A stretch of 64,000 bases of DNA, taken from G964291335 sp964291335. Lineage in GTDB: Bacteria; Chloroflexota; Dehalococcoidia; Lucifugimonadales; UBA3495. Where the stretch lies: the NCBI GenBank assembly GCA_964291335.2, contig OZ219748.1, positions 372,001 through 436,000 on the forward strand, in the 5' to 3' direction. The position numbers and the translations under genes were made by a program. The notes below the pieces were generated by a model. The model made no database searches and had not been told where the DNA came from. It saw only the letters and a list, made by a program, of their open reading frames with translations. Each line of letters opens with the position of its first letter. Position 1 is the stretch's first letter. Of the stretch, positions 8,574-17,016 are shown one piece after another.

Positions 8574-8649
8574 ATAATTCCCTCCTGCTGCTTTTCTTTA
8601 TGATACTCGGGTTCTGAATTCCGTTGTGGAAGCGCCGGTCGCTTCCGCG

Positions 8650-9381
8650 CTAATTGGCCACTGTCAGCAAATCCGCCTTCACAACCACCGACCCTCTGGC
8701 CGAAGGTTCGACCGCCGTAAGATGATGCTCCATGGCCTGCCTCGCCCCAATTTTATCGCCCGACTCCACCCTTTCCAGAATCTGGCGGTGAGACGCCAGG
8801 GACCTTTGCGGCCGCCCGGGTTCCTGGAGCGATCGGTCCCGAGACATCTGGAGAATGTCCTCCACGGCGCTGATTACCTTAATCAGGGCGGAGTTATGGG
8901 TTGCGGCTGCCAGGGCAAAATGAAACGCAGTATCCGCCTCCACCCCGGTCTTGCCGAAGTTTATCTGCCCTTGTTGTTCCTCGAGAATGCGCCGCATTTC
9001 CAACACCTCCTCCCCGGTGGCCCGCTGGGCTGCCAGGGCAGCGATATGGGGTTCCATCAGGTGGCGCATCTCAAAAACATCCTGAAGGGCCGAGGCCCTG
9101 CCGTTCAGGTTGGCTGCCACCAGGTCCAGCGTTGCGTCCAGTCCCTCGGTATTGATGAAGGTTCCCGAACCCCTTCTGCTGACTGCCAGCCCCTGCAATT
9201 CCAGAGAACGAATCGCCTCGCGTACTGAGCTGCGGCTGACTTTGAACTGCTCTGCCAGCTCCCTTTCCGAGGGCAACCGGTCGCCGTGCCGCAAGGCGCC
9301 CTGCCGAAGCAAGGCGTGAAACTGCTGCACGATCTCCTCGTACAATCTCCGGCGCTTGACACTGCGAATATGGTTCTGCAT
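8650..9381 (-). CDS. GntR-family transcriptional regulator, FadR/FCD subfamily
   Basis: 243 residues. There is an N-terminal winged helix (about 10-75; LPSERELAEQFKVSRSSVREAIRSLELQGL is the classic GntR helix-turn-helix, with RRGSGTFI as wing). A C-terminal all-helical FCD ligand domain follows (about 95-225), with metal-binding His residues in FEMRHLMEPH, AFHFALAAATHN and ASHRQ/MEHH. FCD regulators sense small organic acids (lactate, glycolate, pyruvate, fatty acyl-CoA). It directly precedes the oxidoreductase operon on the same strand and has a consensus promoter and a PdhR/FadR-like operator in its own leader, so it likely autoregulates the operon. Confidence 0.88.
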   Translation of the reverse strand: MQNHIRSVKRRRLYEEIVQQFHALLRQGALRHGDRLPSERELAEQFKVSRSSVREAIRSLELQGLAVSRRGSGTFINTEGLDATLDLVAANLNGRASALQDVFEMRHLMEPHIAALAAQRATGEEVLEMRRILEEQQGQINFGKTGVEADTAFHFALAAATHNSALIKVISAVEDILQMSRDRSLQEPGRPQRSLASHRQILERVESGDKIGARQAMEHHLTAVEPSARGSVVVKADLLTVAN

Positions 9382-9402
9382 TCCCCGCCGCCCGGTTTAG
9401 AG

Positions 9403-9413
9403 TGGTCAGACCA
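9403..9413. promoter_or_regulatory. Palindromic operator candidate for the GntR-FCD regulator
   Basis: TGGTCAGACCA is a perfect 5-1-5 palindrome that fits the TGGTnnnACCA pattern of FadR/PdhR/LldR-type sites. It lies about 10-20 nt downstream of the predicted transcription start and 22 nt before the regulator start codon, a position that suits repression by road-block or occlusion. Confidence 0.6.
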
Positions 9414-9429
9414 ATTTCAGGCTGTCCGT

Positions 9430-9457
9430 ATTATACTAGCGGCACAGGGGTTGTCAA
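9430..9457 (-). promoter_or_regulatory. Near-consensus sigma70 promoter of the regulator-oxidoreductase operon
   Basis: On the minus strand, TTGACA (9457-9452) is followed after 16 nt by TATAAT (9435-9430), both perfect hexamers. Predicted transcription starts near 9423, giving a leader of about 42 nt that contains the TGGTCAGACCA palindrome. The rest of the 9382-9738 gap holds no gene I can support. Confidence 0.75.
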
Positions 9458-9738
9458 GAAGTCGAGCAGCCAACTGAGTCGCGCGCGTACTTCAGCGGCA
9501 GTTTGACAGTGGCGGTTTTGCAAAGCGGGAAGCTATCTTGCAAAGGCAACCGTCCGGCGCCCCTAACCCTTTGGCCGTATGTTAAAATGGCAGTTATTGC
9601 TGGAACCGGCATAATTGAAGTTTCTGACAACCCGGACGGAATGCCCCCGCCCGGCGCGCTCGGTCTGAGTCCAGGCCCCTGAACCCTGCTCCTGACTATA
9701 CTGCCTTTAATGCGGAGCGAAGCAGGTACTGCAAAAAG

Positions 9739-10110
9739 ATGGAAGAAGCGGTATTTCCCAAAGAAGTGGCAATTGAAGGGCCGGCTGTTACCGTGCTGTG
9801 GGATGACGGACACCGGAGCGTATATCCCCACCGGCTTTTGCGCCTGCGCTGCCAGTGCGCCAGTTGTGTGGAAGAGATGACCGGCCGCCCCCGTTTGGAC
9901 CCGGCAAAGGTCCCGGAGGATGTGCGCGCTGTGGACCAAATGCCGGTAGGCAACTACGCCCTTCAGTTTCTGTGGAGCGATGCCCATTACACCGGCATTT
10001 ACACCTTTCGGTTCCTCCGCTCTATTTGCGCTTGCATCCCCTGTAACGAAGCGCGAGCAGCCTCCGGTGGGCTGCAAAACGGGCTATCGCAGGGCGGGCC
10101 GGCCGGTTGA
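9739..10110 (+). CDS. DUF971 (GBBH-like N-terminal) domain protein
   Basis: 123 residues. It matches the DUF971 pattern: a short beta domain with VLWDDGHRSVYPHRLLRLRC, then CQCASCVEEMTGRP, then YALQFLWSDAHYTGIYTFRFLR and a terminal CxCxPC. The domain occurs at the N-terminus of gamma-butyrobetaine hydroxylase, fused to Fe-S carrier proteins, and alone as here. The Cys pairs suggest zinc or Fe-S binding, and a role in Fe-S handling is likely but unproven. It is a monocistronic plus-strand gene, convergent with the FmdB-like gene downstream. Confidence 0.8.
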   Translation: MEEAVFPKEVAIEGPAVTVLWDDGHRSVYPHRLLRLRCQCASCVEEMTGRPRLDPAKVPEDVRAVDQMPVGNYALQFLWSDAHYTGIYTFRFLRSICACIPCNEARAASGGLQNGLSQGGPAG

Positions 10111-10138
10111 CCGGACTTCCGCCCCCTTCTGCCGGGTA

Positions 10139-10360
10139 TCAGCCTTCGCCTTCGTCCATAGCGTAGGAACGCCTGGGTTTGCTGGGCGGCTTAAGTTTGG
10201 GAGCGGTAAAGGTGTTGGACTTGAAGGAAAAAGTAGATAGCTGCCGTTGTCCCGGCTGGCCGCAACTCTTGCAGAATACCGGAGCATCGGACTGAGCGGC
10301 CGACCGGATAGCCTCGAATTCCAGGCGGCAGTTAGCGCAATAATATTCGTAGATAGGCAT
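10139..10360 (-). CDS. FmdB-family zinc ribbon protein
   Basis: 73 residues. The N-terminus MPIYEYYCANCRLEFE and the second knuckle VFCKSCG form the CxxC ... CxxC zinc ribbon of the FmdB/CxxC_CXXC_SSSS family. A basic, Ser/Pro-rich tail (FKSNTFTAPKLKPPSKPRR) follows, and an acidic end. The family was named from a putative regulator beside formamidase; its true function is unknown. It stands alone on the minus strand between two plus-strand genes. Confidence 0.8.
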   Translation of the reverse strand: MPIYEYYCANCRLEFEAIRSAAQSDAPVFCKSCGQPGQRQLSTFSFKSNTFTAPKLKPPSKPRRSYAMDEGEG

Positions 10361-10473
10361 GGTTCCTCTCGATGATTCAGGTCATTGCCGGTATTTTATA
10401 GCAGCGCAAGCCGGGCTTCCATACTCTGACCCGGTATAGCGGATAGCTTTTAGCCCTTCAGGAGCTGCCCATT

Positions 10474-11616
10474 ATGGCTGAAACTGGCGATGTCGTAATA
10501 ATCGGTGGTGGCGCGGCCGGTTGCGCTGTGGCTTACTACCTCGCCTTGTCCGGAATAAAGGCAACCATTATCGAGCGGGAGGGCATCGGCTCCCAGGCTT
10601 CCGGGTTTTCGGCTGGCGGGCTTAACCCGCTGGAAGGCGCCCACATCCCGGGCCCTTTAGCTCCTCTGGCAATGGAATCCTTCAAGCTGCACCGGGAGCT
10701 GTGGGGAACCTTGAGCGAAGAATCCGGCATTAACTTTCAGGAACGCATCGTTTCGCTGACTAAAGTGGCTTTTAACGCAGACGAAGTACCTGCACTGGAG
10801 GAATCGCTAACCAGGTTTAACTCCGCTGGCGACGATTTTTCGGGGGAATGGCTGGAGCGGCAGCAACTGCTTGAACTTGAACCGCGTCTGTCTCCCCAGG
10901 CCTTGTGCGGAGTATCGCTGCGGGGCAACGCCGCCCTCGACAGCTTCAGGTTTACCCGGGCCCTCGCCACTGCCGCAGAAAGGCGAGGCGCTGCCATCAG
11001 AATTGATACGGCTCGCGGAGTGCGTCTGAACCGCGGCCGGGTAGAGCGGGTCATTCTGGCCGACGCTGAAATTGATTGCAGCGTCCTGGTCTGGGCGGCC
11101 GGCCCGTGGTCGCGCGAGGCTGAACCCTGGTTTGATCTGGCGCTGCCGGTTGACCCGCTCAAGGGAGAGATACTGCGTCTGCAAACCGAGGGCCAATGCT
11201 TGGCCGGCGACTTTAACGGCGCTGGCGCTTCCCTGTACCCCAGGCCCGACGGGTTGGTATGGTGCGGCGCTACCGAAGAATGGCAGGGTTTTAACAAGGA
11301 ACCGACGGATTCTGCCAGGGCCGCCATTTGGGAGGCCGCGGCTCGCCTGATGCCGGAATTAGCACAGGCCAGGCTGGTTCGGCATACGGCCTGCCTGCGT
11401 CCCGTTACCCCGGACTGGCTGCCCATCATTGGCCGGGCGTCAGGCTGGGATAACGTTTACCTTGCTACTGGCGCCGGCAAGAAGGGAATTCTGCTCAGCC
11501 TGGCTATCGGCAAGGCGACGGCCCAATTGATTGTCGAAGGCTCAACCAGCCTGTCCATTGACCAATGTTCTCCGGGCCGTTTTGCGCCGGCCTCGGCAAC
11601 CGGCGCCGCCGGTTGA
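10474..11616 (+). CDS. FAD-dependent oxidoreductase, DAO family
   Basis: 380 residues. The N-terminal Rossmann motif is DVVIIGGGAAGCAVAYYLALSG, followed by the E of the FAD ribose contact (IIEREGIGSQASGFSAGG). The C-terminus closes with GRASGWDNVYLATGAGKKGI, the second flavin contact typical of glycine/D-amino-acid oxidases. The family oxidises secondary amines or amino acids (glycine oxidase ThiO, sarcosine oxidase, D-amino acid dehydrogenase). Substrate is unresolved; ThiO is tempting given the distant tenA but there is no other thiazole gene here. AGGAG precedes the ATG. It is probably co-transcribed with the cyclophilin-like and CoA-transferase genes. Confidence 0.8.
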   Translation: MAETGDVVIIGGGAAGCAVAYYLALSGIKATIIEREGIGSQASGFSAGGLNPLEGAHIPGPLAPLAMESFKLHRELWGTLSEESGINFQERIVSLTKVAFNADEVPALEESLTRFNSAGDDFSGEWLERQQLLELEPRLSPQALCGVSLRGNAALDSFRFTRALATAAERRGAAIRIDTARGVRLNRGRVERVILADAEIDCSVLVWAAGPWSREAEPWFDLALPVDPLKGEILRLQTEGQCLAGDFNGAGASLYPRPDGLVWCGATEEWQGFNKEPTDSARAAIWEAAARLMPELAQARLVRHTACLRPVTPDWLPIIGRASGWDNVYLATGAGKKGILLSLAIGKATAQLIVEGSTSLSIDQCSPGRFAPASATGAAG

Positions 11617-11676
11617 CTGCCGGGTAAGCGGTTCAGTCTCCGGCATATCCCCAACCCGGTTGCCAGGAGCAACTCA

Positions 11677-12054
11677 ATGAGCCAGAGAATCAGCATCGCC
11701 GCCGGCGCTGTACGGGCAGAAGCCTTTCTTAACGACACAGCTACGGCCCGGGCTGTAGCCGGCGTTCTGCCGGTCGCCGCCACTGTCAGCACATGGGGAG
11801 ACGAGATTTACTTCGGCATTCCGGTCAATGAAGAGCTGGAGCGGGGACAGACAACCGTCGAGTTGGGAGACCTGGGCTACTGGCCTCCCGGTCGGGCCTT
11901 CTGTGTCTTTTTCGGTCCGACGCCGGCCAGCCGGGGGGCTGAAATCCGGCCGGCCAGCGCTGTAACCGTTATCGGACAGGTGGCCGGCGATCCGGCCGTT
12001 TTCCAGCAGGTGGAATCGGGAACCCGCATAATTATTGAAGCAATTGAGGGTTAA
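11677..12054 (+). CDS. Cyclophilin-like fold protein (TM1367-type)
   Basis: 125 residues. It shows the motifs of the bacterial/archaeal cyclophilin-like family exemplified by Thermotoga TM1367: STWGDEIYFGIPV, then VELGDLGYWPPGRAFCVFFG and PTPAS. The fold resembles cyclophilin, but the peptidyl-prolyl isomerase residues are not conserved and the biochemical role is unknown. AGGAG lies before the ATG. The stop is one base away from the start of the tandem CoA-transferase, so the two are translationally linked. Confidence 0.75.
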   Translation: MSQRISIAAGAVRAEAFLNDTATARAVAGVLPVAATVSTWGDEIYFGIPVNEELERGQTTVELGDLGYWPPGRAFCVFFGPTPASRGAEIRPASAVTVIGQVAGDPAVFQQVESGTRIIIEAIEG

Positions 12055-12055
12055 C

Positions 12056-14404
12056 ATGACCAGCGCAGCTGTCTCCGGAGCCAATACTCCCAGCGGCGCC
12101 CTGAGGGGCGTCCGGACGCTGGATTTCGGCCACTATATCGCCGGGCCGCTCCTGGGTATGCTGCTGGCGGATCAGGGAGCGGAGGTAATCAAAATAGAGC
12201 GGCCCGGAGGCGACCCGGCGCGACAGGAACCGGCCTTCGCTACCTGGAATCGGGGCAAGCGCTCCGTGGCGCTGGACTTGAAAACCCCGGAAGGCCGGCA
12301 GGCAGCGCATCAATTGGCCCGGGAATCCGATATAGTAATCGAGAACTTCCGGCACGGAGTGGCTGAACGTCTGGGCATCGGGTACAACCGGCTGTCGGCC
12401 TTGAATGCCGGTCTGATTTACTGCTCCCTGCCCGGTTTTGGCCCACATAGTCCGCACCGCCACCGCCAGGGCTGGGAGGGCATCATCGGCGCCGCTACCG
12501 GTCTCTACCCCTGCGTGGAAGATTCAGCAGAGCCGCTCTTTACTCCGTTGCCCATCGCCAGCGCCTTTGCTGCCATGGTGGGCGCCGTGGCGGTAACCAT
12601 GGCTCTGTGCGCCCGTGACGCCGGCGGAGCCGGTCAGCAGATTGAAATCCCTTTATACGACGCCATGTTTACCGCTATGGGCCGCCACCTGGTTAAGCTC
12701 TATGACCATGGGGAACTGGATACCCGCAGCCAGCCCCGCTTGCCGATGCAGCGACAATACCAGTGCGCCGATGGCCGCTGGGTTCAGAATCACGGCAATT
12801 ACCAGCGCTTCGTTCATCAGTTTCTGGAAGCCGCCGGAAACCCGGATTGGGGCGCAGCGGCCGTGGCTGATTTCGGCAAACCTCTGGATGCGGAAACCGC
12901 TGCGTTGTGGGTACGACGCTTTGAGGGAACTTTCCGACAGCGCACCGCCCTGGAGTGGCAGGAGGCTATCAGCGCGGCCGGCGGCGCCTGCACCGTCTGC
13001 AAGACGATTGAAGAATGGCTTGAACACCCCCACCCGGTCGCAGCCGGAATGGTGGCGGAAGTGGTGGATGCCCGCCTGGGAGTAATGAAACAACCTGGCG
13101 TGCAGGTAAGGCTAAGGGGTACACCGGGAGCGATTCAGGGCCGAGCTCCCCTGCTGGGGGAACATACGCAGACAATTTTGGCCGGCTTGAACCCCTTGCC
13201 GGAAACTGCGGCGGCAAAGTCGCCGGAAGCGGCGATGAGCGCGCTTCAGGGGATCCGCGTACTGGACCTTTGCATCGTTCTGGCCGGCCCAACCTGTGGC
13301 CGCACTTTGGCTGAATACGGCGCCGATGTAATCAAAATTGATGACCCTTCCCGGCCCTACGACCCGGTTGGCTCGCTGGACGTGAACCGGGGCAAACGCA
13401 GCATTATGCTGAACCTTAAGTCGGCAGAGGGCCGGGCCGTTTTCTTCCGCTTGCTGGAATCTGCCGATGTGGTAGTGGAAAACTACCGCAAGGGCAGCCT
13501 GGCTAAATTGGGTCTTGGGTACGATGACCTGCGGCGGCGTAAACCCGACATTATCTACGCTTCCCTTAACGCCTATGGGTACGGCGGCCCCTGGAGTGAA
13601 CGGCCCGGCTGGGAGCAATTGGCCCAGGCCACCAGTGGAATGCAGGTGCGCCGGGGCGGTCGGGACAGCAGCCCTCTGCTGATGCCCTACCCGGTTAATG
13701 ACTACGGTACGGGAATGATGGGCGCCTACGCAGTGGCTTTGGCTTTGCATGAACGCAACCGCACCGGAAAAGGCCAATCAGTGGATAGCGGGCTGGCCCT
13801 GACCGCCGCTCTGCTGCAATCTCCTTACTTCCTCGACTACCCGGGCCATTGCCGGGCAGAGCCGGAGGGAAGGGGTTTGCGGGGTACGTCTGCCTTTTCC
13901 CGCCTTTATCCCGGCTCGGATGGCTGGTTCTACCTGCATTGCTCCAACGACGCAGACCGGGAAAGGCTGGCTCAATTGCCGGATTTGGCCCCGGTATTCC
14001 AGGAAGCAGCTCCGGCTGGCGATACGGAGGACGCTGCATCGCCGGTTGGTAATTTTGCCGCCAGATTGGAGAACTCCTTCCGGCGGCAGTCCAGGGGTTA
14101 TTGGTTGGAGCAACTCAATGGCATCGGGGTTAGCGCCATGGCGAACGTTGGCATCGACGACTTTCGCGACGACCCGGCGGTGCGGGACGCCGGCCTGATT
14201 GTCGCCCGACCCCACCAGGGCCGGGGCGCTGCCGACCACCTGGGCAGCACGGCCCGCTTGTCCAATACGCCCATGCAACTGGGCCGCCCTGCCCCCATGC
14301 TGGGGGCGGACACCCGGGAAATCCTGGAGGACGCCGGCTATTCTCCGCAGACTATTGCCAGCCTGATTGCTTCCGGCGCGGCAGCCCGCTCCCCGGAGCG
14401 CTGA
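12056..14404 (+). CDS. Tandem CaiB/BaiF family (class III) CoA-transferase fusion
   Basis: 782 residues: two complete class III CoA-transferase domains in one chain (about 15-385 and 398-770). Each begins with the family signature: VRTLDFGHYIAGPLLGMLLA then RGKRSVALDL, and IRVLDLCIVLAGPTCGRTLA then RGKRSIMLNL. The enzymes move CoA between carboxylic acids (formyl-CoA:oxalate, succinyl-CoA:malate, carnitine). The catalytic Asp appears as D202 (PLYDAM) in the first half. In the second half the matching position is Leu582 (VDSGLAL), so the second active site is probably dead. Start ATG 12056 follows the upstream stop by one base. Confidence 0.88.
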   Translation: MTSAAVSGANTPSGALRGVRTLDFGHYIAGPLLGMLLADQGAEVIKIERPGGDPARQEPAFATWNRGKRSVALDLKTPEGRQAAHQLARESDIVIENFRHGVAERLGIGYNRLSALNAGLIYCSLPGFGPHSPHRHRQGWEGIIGAATGLYPCVEDSAEPLFTPLPIASAFAAMVGAVAVTMALCARDAGGAGQQIEIPLYDAMFTAMGRHLVKLYDHGELDTRSQPRLPMQRQYQCADGRWVQNHGNYQRFVHQFLEAAGNPDWGAAAVADFGKPLDAETAALWVRRFEGTFRQRTALEWQEAISAAGGACTVCKTIEEWLEHPHPVAAGMVAEVVDARLGVMKQPGVQVRLRGTPGAIQGRAPLLGEHTQTILAGLNPLPETAAAKSPEAAMSALQGIRVLDLCIVLAGPTCGRTLAEYGADVIKIDDPSRPYDPVGSLDVNRGKRSIMLNLKSAEGRAVFFRLLESADVVVENYRKGSLAKLGLGYDDLRRRKPDIIYASLNAYGYGGPWSERPGWEQLAQATSGMQVRRGGRDSSPLLMPYPVNDYGTGMMGAYAVALALHERNRTGKGQSVDSGLALTAALLQSPYFLDYPGHCRAEPEGRGLRGTSAFSRLYPGSDGWFYLHCSNDADRERLAQLPDLAPVFQEAAPAGDTEDAASPVGNFAARLENSFRRQSRGYWLEQLNGIGVSAMANVGIDDFRDDPAVRDAGLIVARPHQGRGAADHLGSTARLSNTPMQLGRPAPMLGADTREILEDAGYSPQTIASLIASGAAARSPER

Positions 14405-14454
14405 AGGTTACGCCGGGGCCGGCCCCCTCGAACCGCCCGGCAAGCAGCCCGACC

Positions 14455-14564
14455 GGAGCAACGTTTCGATGGATGTCAAAGGTGATGCAATTACTATGCG
14501 GTGCCGATGGATCACGAACTCAAGGCAGGAGCAACGTTTCGATGGATGTCAAAGCTGATGCAAT
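14455..14564. repeat. 37-bp direct repeat pair upstream of cysS
   Basis: Two copies at 14455-14491 and 14528-14564 start GGAGCAACGTTTCGATGGAT and differ by a single base (position 28, G versus C); their starts are 73 bp apart. The second copy begins GGAGCAA and is followed at 14569-14575 by TTGCTCC, giving a possible hairpin that the first copy lacks. They sit in the 323-bp gap (14405-14727) between the CoA-transferase and cysS; the gap contains no gene I can support. It is not a T-box: no GGTGGTACCGCGG motif is present. Confidence 0.7.
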
Positions 14565-14727
14565 GTCATTGCTCCCATGCTAAACTTGAGTGCTCCCCCG
14601 CAATTCCGCAAGCGTTCCAGGCATTCTGAATCAGTCGGGGAAGGGCGGCGCAGTGTAGTTCCTCGGTCGGCTTGTCATATCCCGGCTTGGCAGGGTATTC
14701 TGAGCCGGCAATGGAGGTTTAGTAGGT

Positions 14728-16926
14728 TTGTTGCGTCTTTACAATACTCTGAGCAAGCAGGTTGAAGCAATCCGCCCCCTGGAACCCGGCAAAGTCGGAA
14801 TGTACACTTGCGGCCCCACCGTTTACCGCTACGCTCACATCGGCAACCTGCGTACTTACATGCTGGCTGACTGGATTCGCCGCGCCCTGCTGGCTGCCGG
14901 CAACGAGGTTTACCACGTAAAGAACATCACCGACGTGGGCCATATGCGCCAGGAGCTGGTAGAGGCCGGCGGCGACAAGATGATTCTGGCGGCTTTGGCT
15001 GAAGGCAAAACCATTCAGGAAATAGCCCGATTTTATGCCGACAGTTTTTATCGGGACGAGGCGCGGGTCAATATCTTGCCGGCCCACGTCTATCCCTGGG
15101 CTACCGAGCATATTCCGGAGATGATTGGCCTGGTGGAACGTTTGCTGGCCAATGGCTATGCTTATCTGGCCGGCGGCAATGCATATTTCAATGTCCCGCA
15201 ATTCAGCCGGTATGGCAACCTGTCCCGTAACTTCGGCGGCAACCTGCTGGAAGGGGTCCGGGCCGAGACCGACCCGCTAAAGCGCGACCCGCGCGACTTT
15301 ACGCTGTGGAAGGCTGCCGAGCCGGGCCGGGACGTTAAGTGGAACAGCCCTTGGGGCGATGGTTTTCCGGGCTGGCATATAGAATGTTCCGCCATGGCCC
15401 ATAAGTACCTGGGGGAAAGGTTCGATATTCACACTGGCGGCGTGGATAATATTTTTCCGCACCACGAGGACGAAATAGCTCAAAGCGAAGGAGCCTTCGG
15501 CGGCGTCCACGTCAACCACTGGGTGCACGGTCAGCACTTGCTGGCCGACGGCGCCAAGATGGCCAAGTCTTCAGGCAACGTTTTTCTGCTGGATGATCTG
15601 GTCTCCCGCAGCATTGATCCCCTCTCTTTCCGGTATTTGTGCCTGACGGTGCGCTACCGGCATCGGCTGAACTTCACTTTCAACTCTCTGAAAGCCAGTG
15701 AGAAAGCCCTCTCCAACCTGCGCAACCGCATCTGGGAATGGCGCAGCCTGCCGGAAGCCGCCGAACTTCCTGCCCAGACCGAGGAATGGCGCCTCCGCTT
15801 CTGGGAAGCGGTAAATAATGACCTGGACTTGCCCACTGCTCTGGCATTGACCTGGGGAATGGTGCGTTCCGACTTGCCCGGTCAGGCCAAGCTGAACCTG
15901 ATTCTGGACTTTGACCGGATTTTCGCCCTGGATTTAGACCGGGTGCCTGGCGACTACCAGGTGCCTGAATCGGTGGTTACCGCCCTGGGGCAACGAACCG
16001 CCTGCCGGGAACAGGTAAATTATGCTGCTGCCGATGCTTTGCGCTCCGAGCTGCTTACCGGCGGCTACGTGGTTCAAGATACCCCCGGGATGACCCGCAT
16101 CCGACCCAAAACCCCGCTGGAACAAAAAGAGGAACGGTGGACTTGGGTATCATCTTCCCGCGAGGTGGAATCGGCCCTGGACCAACCCGACCTTTATGAC
16201 TTTTCTTTTGTGCTGAACGCCTACAATTATGCTGATGATATTCGCCGGTGTGTGCGGGCGATGCGCGCCTTTGCCCAGGGCTACCGGGCGGAAATAATCG
16301 CGATTGATAACGGCTCTACCGACGATACCGCCGAGTTTCTGGAACGCTGCCAGCAGGAAGACCGGGATTTCCGGGTAGTGCACTGCGACCATGTAATCGG
16401 CGACGCCGCCGGCAAGAATATTGGCTTGAAGTTGAGCCAGGGCAAGCACATCATTATCCTCGACGCCTCCACTGAGGTTGCCGGAGACATTCTGGGGCCC
16501 ATAGCCCGCCAACTGTCCGACGAAACTGTGGGTATCTTCGGACCATACGGTTTGACCACCGACGATTTGCAGCATTTCCATGAAGAAGTGGGGCGTGGAG
16601 AGGCGGATGCAATGCAAGCCTATTGCATGGCCTTTCGCCGGGAAGCCGTCCGCAAGGTAGGTTTGATGCACGAAGGTTTCCGCTTTTACCGGAACCTGGA
16701 CATAGACTATTGTTTCCAGTTCAAGGAAAAGGGATACAAGGTAATGGCGGATAATACCCTCCCCCTGGTGCGCCACGAACACCGTCAGTGGGAAGAGCTG
16801 GATGACGGCCAGCGGGACGAGCTGAGCCGGAAGAACTTTGGCCGCTTCCTGCGGCGCTGGGGAAATCGGCCGGATTTGCTGATTGCCGCCGGCGCCCGCG
16901 GTTTCGAAACCGGTTTCCGCCACTGA
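14728..16926 (+). CDS. cysS: Cysteinyl-tRNA synthetase fused to a family 2 glycosyltransferase domain
   Basis: 732 residues in one uninterrupted frame; ordinary CysRS is about 460. Residues 1 to about 460 are a complete class I CysRS: zinc/active-site TCGPTVYRYAHIGN (HIGN near 37), WHIECSAMAHKYLG, then HTGGVDNIFPHHEDE (Cys, His, Glu zinc ligands) and KMAKSSGN near 277, then the DALR helical domain. From about 490 a GT-A domain follows: FSFVLNAYNYADD, IIAIDNGSTDDT, IIILDAST in place of DxD, and a C-terminal YRNLDIDYCFQFKEKGYKV segment typical of GT2. No internal SD/ATG suggests separate translation. The start is TTG (14728 or 14731) after TGGAGG. The role of the sugar-transferase part is unknown. 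Confidence 0.9.
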   Translation: MLRLYNTLSKQVEAIRPLEPGKVGMYTCGPTVYRYAHIGNLRTYMLADWIRRALLAAGNEVYHVKNITDVGHMRQELVEAGGDKMILAALAEGKTIQEIARFYADSFYRDEARVNILPAHVYPWATEHIPEMIGLVERLLANGYAYLAGGNAYFNVPQFSRYGNLSRNFGGNLLEGVRAETDPLKRDPRDFTLWKAAEPGRDVKWNSPWGDGFPGWHIECSAMAHKYLGERFDIHTGGVDNIFPHHEDEIAQSEGAFGGVHVNHWVHGQHLLADGAKMAKSSGNVFLLDDLVSRSIDPLSFRYLCLTVRYRHRLNFTFNSLKASEKALSNLRNRIWEWRSLPEAAELPAQTEEWRLRFWEAVNNDLDLPTALALTWGMVRSDLPGQAKLNLILDFDRIFALDLDRVPGDYQVPESVVTALGQRTACREQVNYAAADALRSELLTGGYVVQDTPGMTRIRPKTPLEQKEERWTWVSSSREVESALDQPDLYDFSFVLNAYNYADDIRRCVRAMRAFAQGYRAEIIAIDNGSTDDTAEFLERCQQEDRDFRVVHCDHVIGDAAGKNIGLKLSQGKHIIILDASTEVAGDILGPIARQLSDETVGIFGPYGLTTDDLQHFHEEVGRGEADAMQAYCMAFRREAVRKVGLMHEGFRFYRNLDIDYCFQFKEKGYKVMADNTLPLVRHEHRQWEELDDGQRDELSRKNFGRFLRRWGNRPDLLIAAGARGFETGFRH

Positions 16927-16974
16927 GGCTGCGGCCACGCCGGCCAGCCCGCGGCTCATTGGGTATCTTTGACC

Positions 16975-17016
16975 GTCCGAGCCCAACCCTCTATGGTTGG
17001 GCTCGGACCTTTTTTG
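16975..17016 (+). terminator. Rho-independent terminator after cysS
   Basis: GTCCGAGCCCAACC (16975-16988) pairs perfectly with GGTTGGGCTCGGAC over a 6-nt loop, followed by a T6 run ending near 17016. This is a strong intrinsic terminator about 50 nt after the cysS fusion stop. Confidence 0.9.

Noticed and set aside
14405..14727. T-box or other known riboswitch upstream of the CysRS fusion
   Set aside because: No T-box antiterminator sequence, no terminator hairpin with U-run and no known aptamer motif was found; only the direct repeats are seen.
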